A stretch of 64,000 nt of DNA. Origin: Paenibacillus daejeonensis DSM 15491. Its GTDB lineage: Bacteria > Bacillota > Bacilli > Paenibacillales > Paenibacillaceae. A model generated the notes under the pieces. It was not told where the DNA came from and ran no database searches. It saw only the letters and a list, made by a program, of their open reading frames with translations. This document shows positions 7,849 to 16,006 of this stretch, in pieces; position 1 is the first letter of the stretch; each line of letters starts with the position of its first letter. The stretch covers positions 1,293,423 through 1,357,422 of the forward strand of contig NZ_KB899659.1 of assembly GCF_000378385.1 (NCBI RefSeq), in the 5' to 3' direction. The translations under genes and the position numbers were made by a program.

Positions 7849-8814
7849 CTATGTATTCGAATCCATGAAAAATTGAATGGTTTTATCGATAATGCCAGGC
7901 AGATGCTCATGTCCAAAGTCGGGGTAGATCTCCAGACGCTTGGGGGATTGAATACGATTATAAGCCGCAAATTGTGTTGACGGAGGACAGGTGGTATCCA
8001 TGAGACCAACCCCCATCATCACTTCTCCACGAATCCGTCCCGCCAAATGCTGGATGTCAATATAACCAAGCTTGGTAAACCACTCTTCTTCCTTCAGATG
8101 CTGCGGGTCATAATGACGGAAGAAGTTGCGCAGCTCCTGATATGCGCCCTTGGCCAAGTCCATCTGCCACACCCGTTTGTAGTCGGACAAGAAAGGATAG
8201 ACCGGTGCCAGCTTGCGAATCCTTGGTTCCAGCGCAGCGCAGGCAATCGTCAATCCCCCACCCTGTGATCCTCCCATCGCATAGACTTCGTCTGGATTCA
8301 CCTCGGGCAGCTCCATTGCGATACCTGCCAGCTGTGCGGTATCCAGGAAGATATGACGGAACAGCAGTTGGTCAGGCTCATCATTCAAACCACGGATAAT
8401 ATGACCATTCAAGGTGGTTCCCTGTACACCACCCGTGTCCTCGGATAAACCACCCTGTCCCCGGCAATCCATGGACAAGACCGAATATCCAAGTGAGGCC
8501 AGCCCCAGCTTGTCCGACCAATCGCCCGAATGCCCGCTGTATCCGTGGAACTGTACGATCGCCGGGTGCTTGTCAGGCGCGTTCTTGGGACGTACATACT
8601 TGGCATGGATGCGGGCGCCGCGCACCCCCGTAAAATACAAGTCAAAGCATTCTGCCTGTGGTGTCTGGAACGGACCAGCGATGATCTGGATATTCGCATC
8701 AACCGCTTTCATTTCATTCAATGCGCGTTCCCAGTAGGTATCAAAATCATCCGGTTTGGGATTAATGCCTTGGTATTGGGTCAATTGCTCCAGTGGCAAA
8801 TCAATTAATGGCAT
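7849..8814 (-). CDS. CE7 acetylxylan esterase / cephalosporin-C deacetylase
   Basis: A 321-residue alpha/beta hydrolase of carbohydrate esterase family 7, which removes acetyl groups from xylo-oligosaccharides and cephalosporin C in the cytoplasm. Seen: RGQGG in the oxyanion region, the nucleophile elbow GGSQGGG, GLMDTTCPPSTQFAAYN carrying the acid Asp, and FGHEH with the catalytic His. Length is standard for the family. It precedes the SGNH hydrolase gene, and the pair fits hemicellulose side-chain removal after uptake of oligosaccharides. Confidence 0.95.
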   Translation of the reverse strand: MPLIDLPLEQLTQYQGINPKPDDFDTYWERALNEMKAVDANIQIIAGPFQTPQAECFDLYFTGVRGARIHAKYVRPKNAPDKHPAIVQFHGYSGHSGDWSDKLGLASLGYSVLSMDCRGQGGLSEDTGGVQGTTLNGHIIRGLNDEPDQLLFRHIFLDTAQLAGIAMELPEVNPDEVYAMGGSQGGGLTIACAALEPRIRKLAPVYPFLSDYKRVWQMDLAKGAYQELRNFFRHYDPQHLKEEEWFTKLGYIDIQHLAGRIRGEVMMGVGLMDTTCPPSTQFAAYNRIQSPKRLEIYPDFGHEHLPGIIDKTIQFFMDSNT

Positions 8815-8891
8815 GCTGCTCCTCCTAGTAGGTCGAATAAATTCATGTTACCTCTGAACCCCTTACCTTGTAAAGTCAGAAATCTCAGCAG

Positions 8892-8927
8892 AAAAAAGCC
8901 CTGTCCTCCACAATGAAGGACAAGGCT
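8892..8927 (-). terminator. Intrinsic terminator of CAP gene
   Basis: Stem AGCC(T/C)TGTCCT with its inverted copy, followed on the minus strand by TTTTTT. It ends the leftward CAP-domain gene. Confidence 0.9.
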
Positions 8928-8940
8928 GTAACGTGTCATA

Positions 8941-9681
8941 CTAACCGGTAAACATTTGAACCCATTCGTTATTGTAGTATGCTACACCGATGGTTGTGAA
9001 GTTGGTGCTCATGATATTTGCCCGGTGGCCTGGGCTGTTCATCCACGCCGTTACAACTTCTTGAGGGGTGCGTTGACCGCTGGCGATGTTCTCGCCTGCA
9101 TAGGAATAGGAGATCCCATAGGAACGCATCATATCAAATGGCGAACCGTAAGTCGGCGATTGATGGGAAAAGTAATTGTTATGATACATATCCTTGGCTT
9201 TGTCCATGGCCACACGAGCCAGCGCCGAGTCGGACGTCAGCGGCGAAAGACCGGCAGCTGCACGCTCCTGGTTGACCAGATTGACAACCTCGGCTGCATA
9301 AGCGCTGTCTTGGCTTTGCGAACCGTTGTCTGCTGGTTGTGTAACTGTATTGCCAGTGTTACCTGTGTTACCTGTGTTGGTAGTCGGTGGTGCCGTTACT
9401 TCGGTAGCAGGCTCAGCAGGTGTTGCCTCTGGGGCCTCTTGCTCAGTTCCAGGATTCTGTTGCTGCGGATATCCTTTGAACCATTCCTGGAGATCGATAC
9501 CGTATTGCTGGGCAATCTGATTTATCGTGTCTTGATTGATGACCTGATAGTAAGTATTGCTTGGAAGAGTGGAATTGCCCGTGGCCGCTTGAGCTGTGCC
9601 TCCGCCTACGGCAGCTCCTGTGAGCAGTACACCGGCTGTCAGTACACCAGCTAGAGAGCGACGCAGTTTACGACTGTTCAT
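8941..9681 (-). CDS. Secreted CAP-domain (SCP/YkwD-like) protein
   Basis: A 246-residue exported protein. Residues 1-33 form a signal peptide (basic NSRKLRRS, hydrophobic core, cleavage near AQA-AT). A short LysM-like segment follows (YYQVINQDTINQIAQQYGIDLQEW), then a Pro/Thr/Asn/Gly linker with TNTGNTGNTGNT repeats, then a CAP domain from about residue 128 (VVNLVNQERAAAGLSPL, FSHQSPTYGSPFDMM, AGENIA, WMNSPGHRANIMS). Homologues such as YkwD are spore or cell-wall associated. The ribosome binding site AGAGGAGG can pair with an upstream segment (see 9693-9762). Confidence 0.93.
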   Translation of the reverse strand: MNSRKLRRSLAGVLTAGVLLTGAAVGGGTAQAATGNSTLPSNTYYQVINQDTINQIAQQYGIDLQEWFKGYPQQQNPGTEQEAPEATPAEPATEVTAPPTTNTGNTGNTGNTVTQPADNGSQSQDSAYAAEVVNLVNQERAAAGLSPLTSDSALARVAMDKAKDMYHNNYFSHQSPTYGSPFDMMRSYGISYSYAGENIASGQRTPQEVVTAWMNSPGHRANIMSTNFTTIGVAYYNNEWVQMFTG

Positions 9682-9692
9682 AGATGGAAAAG

Positions 9693-9762
9693 CCTCCTCT
9701 TACGATAGTTTCAGATACGCTTTGTACCCGACGCCATTCATCGTAACATGGATCAGAGGAGG
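9693..9762 (-). promoter_or_regulatory. Hairpin masking the CAP gene ribosome binding site
   Basis: On the minus-strand RNA, CCTCCTCT (9762-9755) and TTACGAT (9746-9740) can pair with ATCGTAA and GAGGAGG (9706-9693). The total is about 14 base pairs with an 8-base bulge. The second arm contains the AGAGGAGG ribosome binding site of the gene starting at 9681. No T-run follows, so it is not a terminator. Translational control is inferred. Confidence 0.5.
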
Positions 9763-9775
9763 TTTCATGCCATAA

Positions 9776-10927
9776 TTATTGGGAAACCAGGTAACGTTCT
9801 CGCAAATACTCAGCCATTCGACTGTGCTTTCGCATCGACTTTTCGTGAACCAAATTAAGCTTGCCATTGTCCAGCCGGCCGAATAATTCGCTCAGCTCCG
9901 GGTTGTTGTGCGTCCAGTCCAAGTCTCGGAGCACTTGCAGACAAGATGTCCATTCCGGATTGTATTGACCATCCCGATAGAGAAACTCGTGTGCGTATAA
10001 GGCAATCGATTCCTGAACCACCCGGTTGGAGGAGATAAATTGCGACTGACCCGGCTGCTCCGGCATGTGCGGCAGCACAGCATGCAGCAATTGGTGCACA
10101 ATCTCTGTATGCGTCGCCAGATCTCGACGAATACGGCGGGCCAATTCATAAGAAGGCTGCATTTTTCCGGTGAATAACAGGGTTGCGGTAGAGTACAGCC
10201 AGCTATAGCACGTATAATTTTTATTGAAAGCCGTCAGGTTGTTCCGTCGCTCAATTCCTGCCGCCTTTAATAATTCATTATGCTCCGCTACCTGCTGCAA
10301 TACCAGATTCATCGGGTCAGTCGAATCAAAGGAATGGCCCAGTTCTTTACTGACCAGTTGAACTTTGGCATTGATATCACCAAACAGCTGACGCTCCTCC
10401 TCCTCATTCAAACCGATATAAACCTGAACAGATAGCTCACTTTCGTTCAGATCCAGACGACGAGTCTCAATCTCCGCCAGCAAGCCCTGAATTTGAGACA
10501 GCTCTTCCACCAACGCCGTATTTCCCGGGTCTCGCCGGCATTGCAGCTTAAGCTGCGCCGCTTTTTTCTCGTACCGCCTTCCTTCCTTTAACAGCTGCTC
10601 ATTGACATAGCCGAGCGCCACTATTCGGTGCTGACCGTCAAGGATACTCAGCTTGGAACCATGCTTCAGCACGAGAGAATCTGCGTCCCTGGCGAGCAAG
10701 CTCACATCGCGCAATGAAAGCGTTACCGTTCCGAAAAACACACGGTCCAAATCCCGCTCTTGCAGGTAGGTTGCGATCTTGCGTCGTTGCAATGTGCTCA
10801 GTTTACGCTGCACCATCGGATCAATTGACGTATAGTTCAATAAATCCTGCACTCTGAGAGATACCGTTGCCAGACCAAACCGCTCGCAGAACGGGTGAAT
10901 GGCCATTTTCAGCTGCAATCCATCCAT
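9776..10927 (-). CDS. DGQHR-domain protein (DndB-like), second of a pair
   Basis: A 383-residue protein of the DGQHR/DndB superfamily. The signature SILDGQHRIVALG is at about residues 94-106 and a second conserved motif RQLFGDINAKVQ is at about 179-190. Between them is a charged helical region (about 107-165). In phosphorothioation systems DndB regulates the dnd genes and binds DNA, but no dndA, C, D or E homologue is present here. The start codon overlaps the stop of the preceding DGQHR gene by one base, so the two are translationally coupled. Exact role unknown. Confidence 0.8.
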   Translation of the reverse strand: MDGLQLKMAIHPFCERFGLATVSLRVQDLLNYTSIDPMVQRKLSTLQRRKIATYLQERDLDRVFFGTVTLSLRDVSLLARDADSLVLKHGSKLSILDGQHRIVALGYVNEQLLKEGRRYEKKAAQLKLQCRRDPGNTALVEELSQIQGLLAEIETRRLDLNESELSVQVYIGLNEEEERQLFGDINAKVQLVSKELGHSFDSTDPMNLVLQQVAEHNELLKAAGIERRNNLTAFNKNYTCYSWLYSTATLLFTGKMQPSYELARRIRRDLATHTEIVHQLLHAVLPHMPEQPGQSQFISSNRVVQESIALYAHEFLYRDGQYNPEWTSCLQVLRDLDWTHNNPELSELFGRLDNGKLNLVHEKSMRKHSRMAEYLRERYLVSQ

Positions 10928-12081
10928 TACCCATTCTCCTCCTTGTCCTTAATTAAGAACAAATGCTGCTCCTGAAAAAACGTTTGTATAAAATTATGGG
11001 CCTTCATGATCCGGCTCCTGCGCGGCAGACGGTCCTTCTCATCATCTTTGTATATCCGCTCCCATTGCACGTGCGGCAAAATTCTTATCGCATACTTCAG
11101 ATGATATGGATTGAATTGGGACGTCTTGAACGCCTCTTGATGCAGGAATAGCGCTAATGCTATTTGTACATTCTCCGACCAGCACACGGCTCCTCTATCC
11201 GGTTCAGGAAGATGTGCGAGGAGTTGCTCCATATACGTTGCAGCCTGACCCAGGGCTTGCTCCAGCTCTTGCTCGGTGTAGTGATACCCGTTATGACGAG
11301 CGGCAGCCTTCAGTCTGCCCTCAAACAGGGCTATCATCAGCTCAATGAGAAGCGCGTAAGAAAACAAATACTCTGGGCCCTTGCCACGCTCTGTCAGCAT
11401 ATCCACAGGAAGCCGGTTCATCACCTCATATTCCTCAACCAGCCGACTGGCCAGAATATGATAATACCGACGCTGATCGCGCATAACCGCAAGGTTACCA
11501 CCAATTTTGCGCGGAAGCTTATTAATGTCCGAGAACAATTGGCGTTCCTGCTTGGCGTCGATATCCCGATAGATCATAACCGATATCGGAAAATCATACA
11601 GCTTGCGCAGCTTCGCTGTGATTTCCTCCATTCGGTCATATTCGCGGCGGTCCTTGGCTCTGGCCATATTGGATTGAAGTGTTTCTGCGAGTCGCCGAAA
11701 TGCCGCTAAGCGATGCTGTCCGTCAACCACGTAGCATTTCTCCATCGGCTGCAGATACAGTGCGGAGGTTGCTTCATCATAATGGCCTGCTCCCCGTGCA
11801 GACAACAAAATACCAGGAAAATAAATCGTCTGGTCATGATCCAGATATAACAGCACATAGTCCATGAGCCGCGAGAGGTTCTGCGGGATGAGTTGCCTTT
11901 GAACTTCCAAATCAATTTCATAAATGGAGAAGAGCTTACTCACTGGAAGGGTTGTAGACAGCGTCGACTGGCCGAAGGTACGCGCCATAGTGCCTGGCAC
12001 CTCAATTAGTGAAGCTTGTTTATTCTGGGAGATCAATTCCGATAACGATGCAATGGACTCCAAGCCATTCACTCCTTTCAT
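10927..12081 (-). CDS. DGQHR-domain protein (DndB-like), first of a pair
   Basis: A 384-residue relative of the downstream gene. YVVDGQHRLAAFRRL is at about residues 117-131 and RQLFSDINKLPRKIGG at about 180-195, the same spacing as in its partner, although the rest is diverged. ATG 12081 has ACAGGAG 8 bases upstream; a TTG at 12063 behind AAAGGAG is an alternative start. A TATAAT (minus strand, 12105-12110) lies just upstream and probably drives both genes. No restriction or dpt/dnd gene is nearby. Confidence 0.8.
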   Translation of the reverse strand: MKGVNGLESIASLSELISQNKQASLIEVPGTMARTFGQSTLSTTLPVSKLFSIYEIDLEVQRQLIPQNLSRLMDYVLLYLDHDQTIYFPGILLSARGAGHYDEATSALYLQPMEKCYVVDGQHRLAAFRRLAETLQSNMARAKDRREYDRMEEITAKLRKLYDFPISVMIYRDIDAKQERQLFSDINKLPRKIGGNLAVMRDQRRYYHILASRLVEEYEVMNRLPVDMLTERGKGPEYLFSYALLIELMIALFEGRLKAAARHNGYHYTEQELEQALGQAATYMEQLLAHLPEPDRGAVCWSENVQIALALFLHQEAFKTSQFNPYHLKYAIRILPHVQWERIYKDDEKDRLPRRSRIMKAHNFIQTFFQEQHLFLIKDKEENG

Positions 12082-12104
12082 ACAGGTATCTCCTGTTTTT
12101 CCTC

Positions 12105-12110
12105 ATTATA
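12105..12110 (-). promoter_or_regulatory. Probable -10 box of the DGQHR gene pair
   Basis: TATAAT on the minus strand, 24 bases before the ATG at 12081. No good -35 hexamer is evident at 16-18 bases. Confidence 0.45.
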
Positions 12111-12213
12111 TCAAAGTTTAATTTGGTGAAATAGGATTATTTTTCCTAAGCTTCATATAGGATATCTGCTCTGCTGCACTAGGATACGTATGCCGATTGC
12201 CGTTCATTTAGAA

Positions 12214-12247
12214 CAAAAAAAGGCCTCTGCCGATTGGCAGAGAACCT
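12214..12247 (-). terminator. Terminator of the ehu-ect operon
   Basis: Stem AGGTTCTCTGCC/GGCAGAGGCCT with an AATC loop, followed on the minus strand by TTTTTTT. It lies 9 bases beyond the last gene of the ectoine operon and appears to end it. Confidence 0.93.
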
Positions 12248-12256
12248 TGTTTTTTC

Positions 12257-12778
12257 CTATTTATTGGTCAAGCGTACCCAGAAGCCGCCTTTGAATTCCT
12301 TCGGCTCATGGGAGATGACAAACGCTTTGGGCGATAAATTGCGGATGCTCTTCATCAACCGCTTCTCATTGCTCCGTTTCACCAATACCTGCATCACCAA
12401 GCGCTTGCCGTCCCGGCCGTCAGCTGCCCATGAGGACACGCCATAGCCGAGATCCCGCAGCTTGTTGGGCAGCTCGACTTCGAGTTCATCAACGATAACC
12501 TGCACGACCAGATAACCGAGTGCCAGATACTCCTCGATCCTGCTGCCCAGATACACGCCTATACCGAAGCCTATACAATAGGCCGCCATATTGACCGGGT
12601 TGTCCAGATTGGACAACACCAGATTCAAGCCCGTGAGATAGACGAATACTTCCGCCATCGCCAGAAAAGAGGCTGCGCCTCTTCTGCCCTTAATGACCAG
12701 AATGAGACGCAGCGTAAATATGGAGACATACACCATATTGATGACGATGATGGTGCCGACAAGCGTCCAGGAAATCAT
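12257..12778 (-). CDS. DUF2179/UPF0316 membrane protein (YebE-like)
   Basis: A 173-residue protein. Three membrane segments fill the first half (about 6-27, 38-56, 62-80), and a cytoplasmic DUF2179 domain follows (VQVIVDELEVELPNKLRDLGYGVSSWAADG through FVISHEP). DUF2179 is a small regulatory-type domain of unknown ligand. The ATG overlaps the stop of ectD by 4 bases, and the operon terminator follows, so it is co-transcribed with hydroxyectoine synthesis. A role in osmolyte release or sensing is a guess from context only. Confidence 0.9.
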   Translation of the reverse strand: MISWTLVGTIIVINMVYVSIFTLRLILVIKGRRGAASFLAMAEVFVYLTGLNLVLSNLDNPVNMAAYCIGFGIGVYLGSRIEEYLALGYLVVQVIVDELEVELPNKLRDLGYGVSSWAADGRDGKRLVMQVLVKRSNEKRLMKSIRNLSPKAFVISHEPKEFKGGFWVRLTNK

Positions 12779-13671
12779 TGTTCGCGGGTAGCGATGAACT
12801 CCGGTCTAGGCTTCTGTCCGGAGAACGGCTCGACCACTCGGTTGCTCTCATGGTTGAAGACCATGAAGACATTACTGCGTGGCAACGGAGTAATATTACT
12901 ATTGGAACCATGCATCGTGTTGCAATCAAATAACAGGATGGAACCCGCTTTTCCGACTGCCGTATCGATGCCGCCTTCTTTGACGATCTTCGTCAAGCTC
13001 TCCTGATCCGGCACGCCATATTCCTGGCGGCGGAGGGATTCCTTGTAATGGTCATCAGGCGTTTGACCGATGCAAGTAATGAATTTTTTGTGGGAACCCG
13101 GCACAACCATCAAGGCACCGTTATAGTCAAAATTGTCTTCGAGCGCAATGGAGCAGCTGAGTGCCCGCATGTTAGGCATGCCATCTTCTACATGCCAGGT
13201 CTCAAAATCAGAGTGCCAGTAGAACTCTTTGCCGTTAAAGCCTGGCTTGTAGTTGATGCGGGATTGGTGAATATACGTTTCTCCGCCCAGCAGGTAAGAT
13301 ACGATCGCCTGCAGTCGCGGATGTTTCGCCACCAGACTGAACACCGCATTGTTTTTATGAATCGCAAAGATCGAACGAACCTCTTTGCTTTCCGGCTCTA
13401 GAATGACTTCGTCAGCTGGATTGTTCTTGAATTTCTCTTGCAGACGGCCAAGCTCTGCGCGCCAATCGGCAATCTCTTCTTCATTGAAGAAACTGTCCAG
13501 CAGCAGATAGCCATTTTGCTCATAGAAATCGGACTGCTCTTTGGTGAGTGGGCTGTTCGGCGACCACTCGGAATAGACGACAGGGTCTTTGCGATCCAGT
13601 AATTCCGGCTTATCGCTCACCCGTGAAGGGTACTTATCGACCTGATTTGGGGTTTGAACGGTTGAACTCAT
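12775..13671 (-). CDS. ectD: Ectoine 5-hydroxylase
   Basis: A 298-residue Fe(II)/2-oxoglutarate dioxygenase that converts ectoine to 5-hydroxyectoine. The iron-binding HxD is in FYWHSDFETWHVEDGMPNM (about residues 150-153) and the distal His in NTMHGSNSNITP; the 2-oxoglutarate-binding Arg follows (PLPRSNVFMVFNH). The long motif around HSDFETWH is the EctD family signature. It is the last biosynthetic gene of the operon, 43 bases after ectC. Confidence 0.97.
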   Translation of the reverse strand: MSSTVQTPNQVDKYPSRVSDKPELLDRKDPVVYSEWSPNSPLTKEQSDFYEQNGYLLLDSFFNEEEIADWRAELGRLQEKFKNNPADEVILEPESKEVRSIFAIHKNNAVFSLVAKHPRLQAIVSYLLGGETYIHQSRINYKPGFNGKEFYWHSDFETWHVEDGMPNMRALSCSIALEDNFDYNGALMVVPGSHKKFITCIGQTPDDHYKESLRRQEYGVPDQESLTKIVKEGGIDTAVGKAGSILLFDCNTMHGSNSNITPLPRSNVFMVFNHESNRVVEPFSGQKPRPEFIATREQ

Positions 13672-13714
13672 CGTAACATCCTCCTTCTATTTATAGAGAA
13701 ATAGTGTGAATCCA

Positions 13715-14098
13715 TTAATCAACTGCAACCGGGTAGACGCCTTCAGCGTCATGCACCTCTTGACCTGATAACGGGGGATTGAAGACACAGATCATGCGCA
13801 TGGTCTTGGTGGCACGCAGCAGATGCTTTTCATTCCCGTTAAGCGCATAGATCGTGCCGGGGCGAATCGGGTAGATCGGCCCGCCCTCGGGCTCGATCTC
13901 TCCCTCGCCTTCGATACAGTAGACAGCTTCCAGGTGGTTTTTATACCAGATCAGCGTCTCCGTACCTTCTTTAATCAGGGTATCGTGCATGGAGAACCCC
14001 ATGCCGTCTTTCTTAAGCAGCAAACGCCGCGAGTTCCACGTTTCTGTATCCACATCGTCCTTGGTACCAAGGACATCTTCCAAATGTTTGACGATCAT
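13715..14098 (-). CDS. ectC: L-ectoine synthase
   Basis: A 127-residue cupin that cyclises N-gamma-acetyl-2,4-diaminobutyrate to ectoine. Seen: the start MIVKHLEDVLGTKDDV, WNSRRLLLKKDGMGFSMHDT, the cupin motif with HLEAVYCIEGEGEIE and the late GNEKHLLRATKTMRMICVFNPPLSG, all typical of EctC. Length is standard. GGAGTG precedes the ATG. It is flanked by ectB and ectD on the same strand. Confidence 0.98.
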   Translation of the reverse strand: MIVKHLEDVLGTKDDVDTETWNSRRLLLKKDGMGFSMHDTLIKEGTETLIWYKNHLEAVYCIEGEGEIEPEGGPIYPIRPGTIYALNGNEKHLLRATKTMRMICVFNPPLSGQEVHDAEGVYPVAVD

Positions 14099-14130
14099 GA
14101 TCTAATCACACTCCACTTATCAGCTTATAG

Positions 14131-15438
14131 TTATTGCAGCACAGGCTGCTTCGTCTGGTTCATAACTTCTTCCATCGCCTCGGACACCAATGCCAAGCCG
14201 CGCGCCAACAGATCCGCTTCGATCGTCAGCGGCGGCATAAGTTTGGCAACCTCGTCCCTTGGTCCGGAAGTCTCCATAATAATGCCGCGCTCGAAGGCTG
14301 CTTTGCACAGGGCAGCTGCCTGCTCTGGTTCATCGAAGGCTAGACCAAGAATCATCCCTTTGCCTTTAATACGAGCCCCGCAATCCTTGTTGGCGTCGAT
14401 CATTTCCTGCAAGCCCGTGCGAATCATCTCGGACTTGATCTTAAGATCTGCTTCCATACGGCCGTTCTCCCAATAGCTCAGTGCTTCTGTCGCTGCGATG
14501 AAGCTCAGGTTGTTGCCTCGGAAGGTGCCATTGTGCTCACCCGGGTTGAAAATATCGTACTCCGGCTTAATCAGGGTCAAGGCAAAAGGCAAACCAAAGC
14601 CGCCAATGGATTTGGACAGGCAGATAATATCCGGTGTGATACCGGTATTGTCAAAGCTGAAGAAGCTGCCCGTACGGCCGCAACCCATCTGCACATCATC
14701 AACGATCAGCAGAATTTCGCGCTGCTTGCAGATGCGAGCAATGTCTTTCAGCCAGGCTTCACTTGCCCGGTTCAGACCGCCCTCACCCTGTACGGTCTCC
14801 AGAATGACCGCTGCCGGAGTCTCAACTCCGCTGCCCGGGTCATCCAGCATTTTCTCCATCACCCGTGCCGTATTGACCCCTTCGCCCAGATAGCCGTCAT
14901 AAGGCATGAACGTCGCATTATCCAAGGAAACGCCAGCGCCACCACGCTTGAACTTGTTACCCGTAATGGCGAGTGAGCCGAGAGACATGCCATGGAAAGC
15001 ATTAGTAAAAGCAATGATGCCCGTGCGACCTGTCACTTTGCGTGCAATTTTCAGCGCACTCTCTACCGAGTTGGTTCCTGTTGGACCAGGGAACATCACC
15101 TTGTGGTTAAGTCCGCGAGGCCGCAAAATTTTATCGTTGAATTGCTGCAGGAAATTCTCCTTCGCATGGGTTGCCATGTCGAGGCTATGTGTAATTCCGT
15201 CATCAAGCATATACTCAATCAGCTTCTGCTTGATTTTCGGGTTGTTATGTCCATAGTTGAGCGCTCCCGCCCCCGCAAAGAAATCGATGTATTCATTCCC
15301 GTTTGTATCCCATAGTCTGGCGTTTTTTGCCTTATGAAATACAGTGGTGAAATTCCGGCAATAGCTGCGCACCTCGGATTCCATATCCTCGAACACCTGC
15401 ATGGACGGTTTATCTTCACTCTGGTTTAAATAATTCAT
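14131..15438 (-). CDS. ectB: L-2,4-diaminobutyrate 2-oxoglutarate transaminase
   Basis: A 435-residue class III PLP aminotransferase making 2,4-diaminobutyrate from aspartate semialdehyde and glutamate. Seen: FFAGAGALNYGHNNP, VMFPGPTGTNSVESALKIARK, the cofactor-binding Asp in LLIVDDVQMGCGRTG and the PLP lysine in CLSKSIGGFGLPFAL. ATG 15438 is preferred to the adjoining TTG 15441 because AAGGAG lies 10 bases before the ATG. Second enzyme gene in the ectABCD order. Confidence 0.97.
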   Translation of the reverse strand: MNYLNQSEDKPSMQVFEDMESEVRSYCRNFTTVFHKAKNARLWDTNGNEYIDFFAGAGALNYGHNNPKIKQKLIEYMLDDGITHSLDMATHAKENFLQQFNDKILRPRGLNHKVMFPGPTGTNSVESALKIARKVTGRTGIIAFTNAFHGMSLGSLAITGNKFKRGGAGVSLDNATFMPYDGYLGEGVNTARVMEKMLDDPGSGVETPAAVILETVQGEGGLNRASEAWLKDIARICKQREILLIVDDVQMGCGRTGSFFSFDNTGITPDIICLSKSIGGFGLPFALTLIKPEYDIFNPGEHNGTFRGNNLSFIAATEALSYWENGRMEADLKIKSEMIRTGLQEMIDANKDCGARIKGKGMILGLAFDEPEQAAALCKAAFERGIIMETSGPRDEVAKLMPPLTIEADLLARGLALVSEAMEEVMNQTKQPVLQ

Positions 15439-15462
15439 CAAAAAATCACTCCTTAGTGGTTT

Positions 15463-15981
15463 TTACTTCCTTGACTGACCGCGAAAAGGTCCTATGCGCA
15501 ACAGCGGCTCTGCTTCGTGCGACTGGGCATCCGGGAACATGGTCGGGGCGTACCCTGACTCATCCAGCTCCCGCAAGGGAACCTGATACACATCGGCAAA
15601 GGATTGAAATAACCTTCGGGATGCGGTATTGGACGGGCTCACAGTGGCTTCTACATATTCCAATGGCTCAGGATGCTCGCGGGCGAGCAGCTCCTCCAGC
15701 ATGGAAGAGGCCAGCCCTCGTCCCCGCATGGCGGAGTCGACAGCGGCTTGCCATACGAACAGCGTAGATGGCTGTTCCTGACGGTAGAAGCCTGAGATAA
15801 AGCCTACGATGCGGTCATCTTCCTCCGCAACTACACAAGTCTGGCTGAACATATCGCACAGCAAAAGGTAGCAATAGGCCGAGTTGAGATCCAGCGTGCC
15901 TGCCCTGCGGATCAAGTCATACACCTTCGTGCCGTCTTCTTTGACGGGCTGCCGAAGGGTCAAGCTTGCTACTTGGGACAT
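15463..15981 (-). CDS. ectA: L-2,4-diaminobutyrate acetyltransferase
   Basis: A 172-residue GNAT acetyltransferase that acetylates the gamma-amino group of 2,4-diaminobutyrate. Seen: LRQPVKEDGTKVYDLIRRAGTLDLNSAYCYLLLC (the EctA N-terminal signature, with no run quoted beyond its start needed), the acetyl-CoA loop MRGRGLASSMLEELL, and EATVSPSNTASRRLFQSFA. ATG 15981 gives the normal EctA N-terminus; in-frame ATG 15999 and TTG 16005 would add six or eight residues. It follows the ABC-transporter ATPase gene directly. Confidence 0.96.
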   Translation of the reverse strand: MSQVASLTLRQPVKEDGTKVYDLIRRAGTLDLNSAYCYLLLCDMFSQTCVVAEEDDRIVGFISGFYRQEQPSTLFVWQAAVDSAMRGRGLASSMLEELLAREHPEPLEYVEATVSPSNTASRRLFQSFADVYQVPLRELDESGYAPTMFPDAQSHEAEPLLRIGPFRGQSRK

Positions 15982-16006
15982 GGCTCGTTTAACCCCCATT
16001 TTCAAA

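Noticed and set aside
9776..12081. Full DNA phosphorothioation (dnd) system
   Set aside because: Only DGQHR-domain genes are present; no cysteine desulfurase, DndC, DndD or DndE homologue lies in the window.
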